Shown: piece after piece, positions 22,980 to 26,807 of the stretch | How positions within the stretch are numbered: the first letter of the stretch is position 1 | Layout: each line of letters begins with the position of its first letter | NCBI GenBank assembly: GCA_036558265.1 | Contig: DATBFY010000550.1 | Coordinates: 1 to 26,807 of the forward strand | Direction: 5' to 3' | DNA: 26,807 nucleotides | Origin: RYN-433 sp036558265 | GTDB taxonomy: Bacteria; Planctomycetota; Phycisphaerae; Tepidisphaerales; Tepidisphaeraceae | Position numbers and translations under genes: made by a program | Notes under the pieces: model-generated | The model's database searches: none | Told to the model about the DNA's origin: nothing | What the model saw: the letters and a program-made list of their open reading frames with translations, nothing else

Positions 22980-23046
22980 ATCTGGCCTCCGGATACTGTT
23001 CGCGCCCTCCGCCAATCAATACGACGGCGCCTGCGCGCGCAATCCA

Positions 23047-23859
23047 TCAGGCGCCCAGTTCCTTGCTCCGCCGCTCCGCCGCCCGCACCGCCTCCACAAT
23101 GATATCCCCCAACCCCCGTTCCTCCATACGGGAAATCGCGGCGTGCGTCGTCCCGTTGGGCGTGGTCACCTTTCGCCTCAATTCCTGCGGCGAATCCGTC
23201 CCGTTCAGCAGCATTCGCCCCGCTCCCAGCGCCGTCTTGCTCGCCAGCCGATGCGCCTGCTCCTCCGAGAGCCCCATCTGCACCCCCGCCCGGATCATTT
23301 GCTCGACGAAATAGAAGAAATAGGCCGGTCCCGACCCGGAAAGAGCTGTGACGGCATCGATCTGCCCTTCGGCGACCTCGATGACCTCCGCCGACGCCTC
23401 GAAGATCCGCCGTGCGGCTGCCACGTCCTTTGGCGTCGCGTGACGACCCGCCGCGACCGCCACCATCCCCTCGCCGACCAGCATCGGCGTGTTGGGCATG
23501 CTCCGTACGATCCGCCAGGGTCTTCCCTGGCCCAAGTGCTGCTCGATCGATGCCGAGCGCACCCCGGCGGCGATCGAGATGACCAAAGTTCCCGGATCCA
23601 GCACGGCGCCGATTCCGGACAGCACCTCGGCCATCTGATAGGGCTTAACCGACAGCAGCAACGTCCGGGATTGCCTTGCCGCGTCCGCATTCGACGCCAC
23701 GGCGGACACCTTCAGCTCCTCGGCGAACAGTTGCCGCCTCGCCTCGGACACATCCGCCGCGATCATCTGCGCCGGACGATACAACCCGCCCCGCAACAGC
23801 CCCCGCACGATCGCCTCCGCCATCTGCCCGGCCCCGATGATTCCCAATTCATAAGTCAT
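23047..23859 (-). CDS. proC: Pyrroline-5-carboxylate reductase
   Basis: 270 residues, normal length. It catalyses the last step of proline synthesis, reducing pyrroline-5-carboxylate with NAD(P)H in the cytoplasm. The N-terminal Rossmann motif is GIIGAGQMAEAIVRG (6-20). LLLSVKPYQM, RSMPNTPMLVGEGM and the C-terminal signature ALSGSGPAYFFYFVE followed by TPNGTTHAAI are all intact. A terminator-like hairpin separates it from the exported protein gene upstream, so it probably has its own promoter. Confidence 0.96.
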   Translation of the reverse strand: MTYELGIIGAGQMAEAIVRGLLRGGLYRPAQMIAADVSEARRQLFAEELKVSAVASNADAARQSRTLLLSVKPYQMAEVLSGIGAVLDPGTLVISIAAGVRSASIEQHLGQGRPWRIVRSMPNTPMLVGEGMVAVAAGRHATPKDVAAARRIFEASAEVIEVAEGQIDAVTALSGSGPAYFFYFVEQMIRAGVQMGLSEEQAHRLASKTALGAGRMLLNGTDSPQELRRKVTTPNGTTHAAISRMEERGLGDIIVEAVRAAERRSKELGA

Positions 23860-23874
23860 GCGGCTGACTTTACC

Positions 23875-23913
23875 AAAAAGCAGGGAAGGCGGCCTTTTCC
23901 GGGGCCGCCTTCC
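23875..23913 (-). terminator. Rho-independent terminator after the secretin-N-like gene
   Basis: A perfect 11-bp GC-rich stem, GGAAGGCGGCC (23884-23894) with GGCCGCCTTCC (23903-23913), has an 8-nt loop and is followed on the minus strand, after a few bases, by five T. It lies between the exported Gly-rich protein gene and proC. Confidence 0.75.
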
Positions 23914-23954
23914 GCGCTGATCAATATTCGCGCCGTGTATTGCCCGCGCGGTTT

Positions 23955-24776
23955 TTAGTCCGTCGTCCCCGCCAGCGCTTCGTGTACCGAGCGCGGCGCC
24001 GTGACGACCAGTTGCCCGTTGTAGTAGCGGATCGAGGCCGGTCCGCCGGCTTCCTTCCAGATCTCCGGACGGATGACGTCGCGGATCATGGTGACCAGGG
24101 CGTCGGCGCGTTCCTGCTTGGTCATGGTCTTCTCGGTCTGCTGATTGCCGCCGCCGCTGCCGAAGATGCCTCCGCCGCCCCCGCCGCCGCCCCCACCGCC
24201 ACGACCGCCGCCACCGCCGTATCCGCCCCCGCCGCCGCCGCGCCCACCACCGCCGCCGCGCCCACCGCCGCCCCCGCCCCGCCCGCCACCGCCCGAGCCG
24301 CTCTGCTCGTCCAGGCTGAAGCTGGGGGCGTTATCGAAATCCGGCACCTCCATGATCAGGTCGTCCACGGGGTAGACGCGGGTGATCATCTCCTTGTCGG
24401 CGATCTCGGTGGTGGTGACCTCGATCACGCCTTCGGAGGTGTAATAGGTCAGCAGCCCGCCGCCGCCGCTCTCCGACAGCAGCACATTCAAAACCTTGCG
24501 CAGGGGGACCTCGCGGAGGCGGACGTTTACCTGGGTGTCCTGGGAGACCCCCGCGGCCTCAAGGGCGCGCCAGTTGACGTGGATGTTGGCCCCCGAGACA
24601 TCGCGGAGGAATTCAAAGCAGTCCTTGAGGGCCTGGCCCTGGAATTTGACTTCCGGCAGCGTCAGGTTGAGGGCGCTTTTGGCCATGGCCTGTTGCTGTT
24701 GGACGGGGCCGGCGAAGGCGTAAGACGACAAGCCCAGCGCGGCGGCAGCCGCCAGTTTCACCAAGGGACGACGCAT
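23955..24776 (-). CDS. Exported secretin-N/STN-like protein with a Gly/Arg-rich tract
   Basis: 273 residues. A signal peptide (1-22, cut after AFA) is followed by an STN/secretin-N-like domain (about 38-125): LPEVKFQGQALKDCFEFLRDVSGANIHVNW, VNVRLREVPLRKVLNVLLSESG, then ITRVYPVDDLI, which is typical of secretin N-domains. A tract at about 164-214 is nearly all Gly with interspersed Arg and one Tyr (RGGGGG-type), encoded by CCG repeats. A further mixed alpha/beta stretch ends the protein; no secretin barrel follows. GGAGG lies 6 nt before the ATG. It may be a periplasmic accessory protein of a secretion or pilus apparatus; this is inference. Confidence 0.72.
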   Translation of the reverse strand: MRRPLVKLAAAAALGLSSYAFAGPVQQQQAMAKSALNLTLPEVKFQGQALKDCFEFLRDVSGANIHVNWRALEAAGVSQDTQVNVRLREVPLRKVLNVLLSESGGGGLLTYYTSEGVIEVTTTEIADKEMITRVYPVDDLIMEVPDFDNAPSFSLDEQSGSGGGGRGGGGGGRGGGGGRGGGGGGYGGGGGRGGGGGGGGGGGIFGSGGGNQQTEKTMTKQERADALVTMIRDVIRPEIWKEAGGPASIRYYNGQLVVTAPRSVHEALAGTTD

Positions 24777-25136
24777 GAGGTACCTCCATGGTGTGTCTAC
24801 GGGACGTGAATGTTAACCGACGCCGGATCGCGCGATCCAGTCAATTTGATGCCGGGGCAGACAAAGCAGCCCGCCGGGCCAGGGGCCGACGGGCGCAGAT
24901 GTTTGTTACCGGGATGACACGGCTGACCTGAAAAAGTTAGTGCTGTGAGCGATATTTGGACTCCGGGCTGCCGTAAGCTCTGTCAGATGCACGAGCTACA
25001 TAACGCCCCTCAAGACCCCAACGGGAGGTTCAAATGCTAAAGCGAAACCTGTGGAACCGATCATGAGCTCCGCTTCGTGGGCGCTGCGGGGAAATATGCG
25101 CCTGCTGGTGTCCGGCCCACGGAGAACATCACGCCG
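24777..25136. other. 360-bp intergenic region upstream of the Gly-rich gene
   Basis: The region holds the ribosome-binding site of the minus-strand Gly-rich gene, a 14-bp perfect palindrome GGATCGCGCGATCC (24825-24838) that could be an operator, and a small hairpin at 24869-24894 (GCCCG/CGGGC and CGG/CCG arms). On the plus strand a 10-codon ORF at 25034-25066 follows a good GGGAGG site (25023-25028). No gene or RNA family was recognised. It separates ordinary genes from the HerA-NurA-like unit. Confidence 0.5.
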
Positions 25137-26525
25137 TCACTCGCGTTCGCGGTTCTCATAATCAGGATCGAGGCTGTCGCCAGAAGCAAATCGGCGCAGG
25201 ATTTCGGCAGAAGGGTAGCTGGATAGCGACGCAATGCCGTCAGCCAATTCTACGGGATACAGCCCACCCCCATATTTGCGGCTTATCAGCCCCGGAAGCG
25301 ATGCCAGGATACGCGGCAACCCAATCAGGTCTCCCGCTGATGGGAATGATGCGTCCGAATGGTACGCGCCCGTCGGTACGCTCAGCACCAAGTCGGTGCT
25401 CGGCTCGAGCTTGACGTACACTTTCTCGCCCCAGTTCGTCTTGAACCCGTACGGGTTCGCTAAGTTCGGCGCCCGCTGGACCTCCCGGCGGACGTAGTCG
25501 TGGGACAGGACGTGATACGTGGGTTGCTCGCCCGCAGCGTGTGGTGGGGCATGCCGCGCGATCGCGGCAAGATGATCGAAGAACGCTCCACTCTTCTCCT
25601 GCCCGATGATGTGGACGGGTCGACCGACCTGTTTCGCGTGCTGTAGAAACTCCCGAATCGGGTCGACGAGCTTGGAATACTGGCCGCGGAGCGTCAGCGG
25701 CCCGTCCTTGATGAACAAAGCGTTGGTGACAAACTGTGGATCCGTGTGCTGCCAAGACAGCCGCACGGCTGTCAGAATCATGAGGTGCTCCATAATGGCC
25801 ATGTAGGCCGACGCGATAGACGCGGGCGCCTGATCCTCGCCCATTTCCATGTGGAGCCCGAAGACGTCTGTCAGGAAGACCGGCCGGCGGCAAACGGGAC
25901 AGCCGCCCCCGTCAACACTCGGAGGCAACCCGGGAACGTCATGAGGCTCGCCGTCCACGCCGGTAAGATGAGGACATTGAAACGCAGGCGATGCGGTCGG
26001 GTGGCCCGACCACTCGCGATAGCAGAGCCATTTGAGAGTCGCATGGAAGGCGCCGTGCTGGTCGCGGAGAATCGACTCGTGGGCAATATGGCGCACAGCG
26101 TCATAATTGCTCCCAAGGGTCGTGCCGATGTTTCGCAGTGGAAACGCCGTCGCGTGCTGCACACCGCACGTGCGCATGATGTCCTGCAACAGGATCGGGT
26201 GCGGGTGCTGTGGGTCGATCCGGCCTAGTCTTGCGCGGTCGATCGTGAGGAGCGCCGCCTTCACGAAGGCCACCTCCCGCGGCGGACTGTCCTGCGAGGT
26301 GACAGGCACGAAAGAACCGTCGGCAGCCCACACGACATTTAGCGGTTCGGTCGCGGTGGGATCGAAGGATCGCCAAGGAGTCGAGTCCACGGCATTGGCA
26401 ACTCCCGGCGCTCGCTCGAACTGCTGTACGAGGTCGCGCACCCACTGGCTGTTCACCACGTCGAGGTGCCCGATTTTCGAAGCTGGCTGGCGAGACCCGC
26501 CGCCCGCACCTTTGGAATATCCCAT
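25137..26525 (-). CDS. NurA-like nuclease with zinc-ribbon insert
   Basis: 462 residues. Features matching NurA 5'-3' nucleases by eye are VVWAADGSF (Asp69 of the DGS motif), NALFIKDGPLTLRGQYSKL with the second Asp274, HIIGQEKSG with Lys311, and a C-terminal YPVELADGIASLS with Asp429. An insert near residues 184-213 (CPHLTG, then CPVCRRP) supplies C184, H186, C209 and C212, a likely zinc ribbon that standard archaeal NurA lacks. NurA works with the HerA hexamer to resect DNA ends; the gene just upstream encodes a HerA-type C-terminus and the start lies 3 nt after its stop. Some bacterial HerA-nuclease pairs act in phage defence. Identification rests on motif reading, not on a search. Confidence 0.65.
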   Translation of the reverse strand: MGYSKGAGGGSRQPASKIGHLDVVNSQWVRDLVQQFERAPGVANAVDSTPWRSFDPTATEPLNVVWAADGSFVPVTSQDSPPREVAFVKAALLTIDRARLGRIDPQHPHPILLQDIMRTCGVQHATAFPLRNIGTTLGSNYDAVRHIAHESILRDQHGAFHATLKWLCYREWSGHPTASPAFQCPHLTGVDGEPHDVPGLPPSVDGGGCPVCRRPVFLTDVFGLHMEMGEDQAPASIASAYMAIMEHLMILTAVRLSWQHTDPQFVTNALFIKDGPLTLRGQYSKLVDPIREFLQHAKQVGRPVHIIGQEKSGAFFDHLAAIARHAPPHAAGEQPTYHVLSHDYVRREVQRAPNLANPYGFKTNWGEKVYVKLEPSTDLVLSVPTGAYHSDASFPSAGDLIGLPRILASLPGLISRKYGGGLYPVELADGIASLSSYPSAEILRRFASGDSLDPDYENRERE

Positions 26526-26528
26526 ATC

Positions 26529-26807
26529 TCACGTCCTCTGCGGTCGGGGCACCGGACCGGCCGTCTGCGGTGCCGGCGCAGCGGCCCGGGCCTCAAATCG
26601 GTGGGCTTGTACGGGGACCACGAAGCGGTGGGCCTGCGTGAGCATTCGCATGTAGCCAGGCGTGCGCGCCCGCAAGATGTCGGCCTCGATTCCGGCAAAG
26701 GCCCCTTGGGATCGCGTCAGCGACCTCGCCTCATCTTCGCTCGAAAGGTGTCCCACGAAGAAGTTCTCCGTCTGTGCCAGTAGGTCCCGGTTGATGGTGG
26801 ACGGGGA
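26529..26807 (-). CDS. HerA-type ATPase, C-terminal end (partial)
   Basis: The frame runs in from the right edge and stops at TGA 26531-26529, leaving 92 residues. The visible SPSTINRDLLAQTENFFVGH segment and following LSSEDEARSL match the end of the HerA/FtsK-like AAA+ core, where a conserved Gln and neighbouring residues sense nucleotide at the subunit interface. YMRMLTQAHRFVVPVQAHRFEA follows as in HerA-like helicases, then an Ala/Pro-rich tail. Walker motifs lie outside the window. It is the first gene of a unit with the NurA-like nuclease 3 nt downstream. Confidence 0.7.
   Translation of the reverse strand, partial: SPSTINRDLLAQTENFFVGHLSSEDEARSLTRSQGAFAGIEADILRARTPGYMRMLTQAHRFVVPVQAHRFEARAAAPAPQTAGPVPRPQRT

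Noticed and set aside
23295..23690. Minus-strand frame inside proC
   Set aside because: Frame-shifted shadow of proC; the ProC frame has all family motifs.
25023..25045. TPsiC-arm-like GGTTCAAAT as a possible tRNA
   Set aside because: Flanking bases do not pair and no acceptor, D or anticodon arm can be built.

Overview
The window looks like a chromosomal segment of a high-GC member of the Planctomycetota (PVC group), possibly a Phycisphaerae-like lineage. The main clues are an N-terminal LExRxLL-type motif on a giant secreted protein, a scattered nuo operon, GC-rich double-hairpin intergenic repeats of the kind common in PVC genomes, and a GYF_2-like domain. No rRNA, tRNA, CRISPR array or insertion sequence was recognised. 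The assignment rests on protein style and repeats, not on a marker gene.

Left part (1-5.7 kb): the end of a coiled-coil protein, a multi-pass membrane protein, a leaderless-looking lipoprotein hydrolase coupled to a one-helix membrane protein, a Cys-motif membrane protein, deoC (deoxyribose-phosphate aldolase), a type-2 ferredoxin/flavodoxin-NADP reductase, and parB. Two perfect 16-bp parS sites bracket parB, and no parA lies next to it.

Middle part (5.9-12.4 kb): a 70-residue Cys/His protein, then nuoD, nuoE and nuoF of respiratory complex I. These three are separated by unrelated genes: a DUF433/DUF5615 (VapBC-like) pair, a lipoprotein, a methyltransferase, a membrane-anchored tyrosine phosphatase and a Gln/Pro-rich protein. 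Palindromic repeat elements sit in the gaps before the phosphatase and before nuoF.

Surface polysaccharide part (12.6-19.3 kb): a GT4 glycosyltransferase, a UDP-N-acetylhexosamine 6-dehydrogenase, and a secreted protein of about 1277 residues. The N-terminal half of the last is a galactose/glyoxal-oxidase-like copper radical oxidase (AA5 type) with all five active-site positions conserved, followed by FN3, Ig-like and LamG modules. A TTGACA promoter and a structured leader precede it. Together these suggest glycan synthesis followed by extracellular glycan oxidation or cross-linking.

Right part (19.3-26.8 kb): a 0.7-kb stretch with no convincing gene, a lone OLD-like ATPase/TOPRIM protein with a GYF_2-like N-terminus (possible defence gene), a DUF2459-type lipoprotein, a DoxX-family membrane protein, proC, a secretin-N-like exported protein with an extreme Gly/Arg tract, and a 360-bp gap. 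At the right edge is a two-gene unit: the C-terminus of a HerA-type ATPase followed 3 nt later by a NurA-like nuclease carrying a zinc-ribbon insert. This HerA-NurA-like pair is the best candidate for an under-described DNA-processing or anti-phage system in the window.
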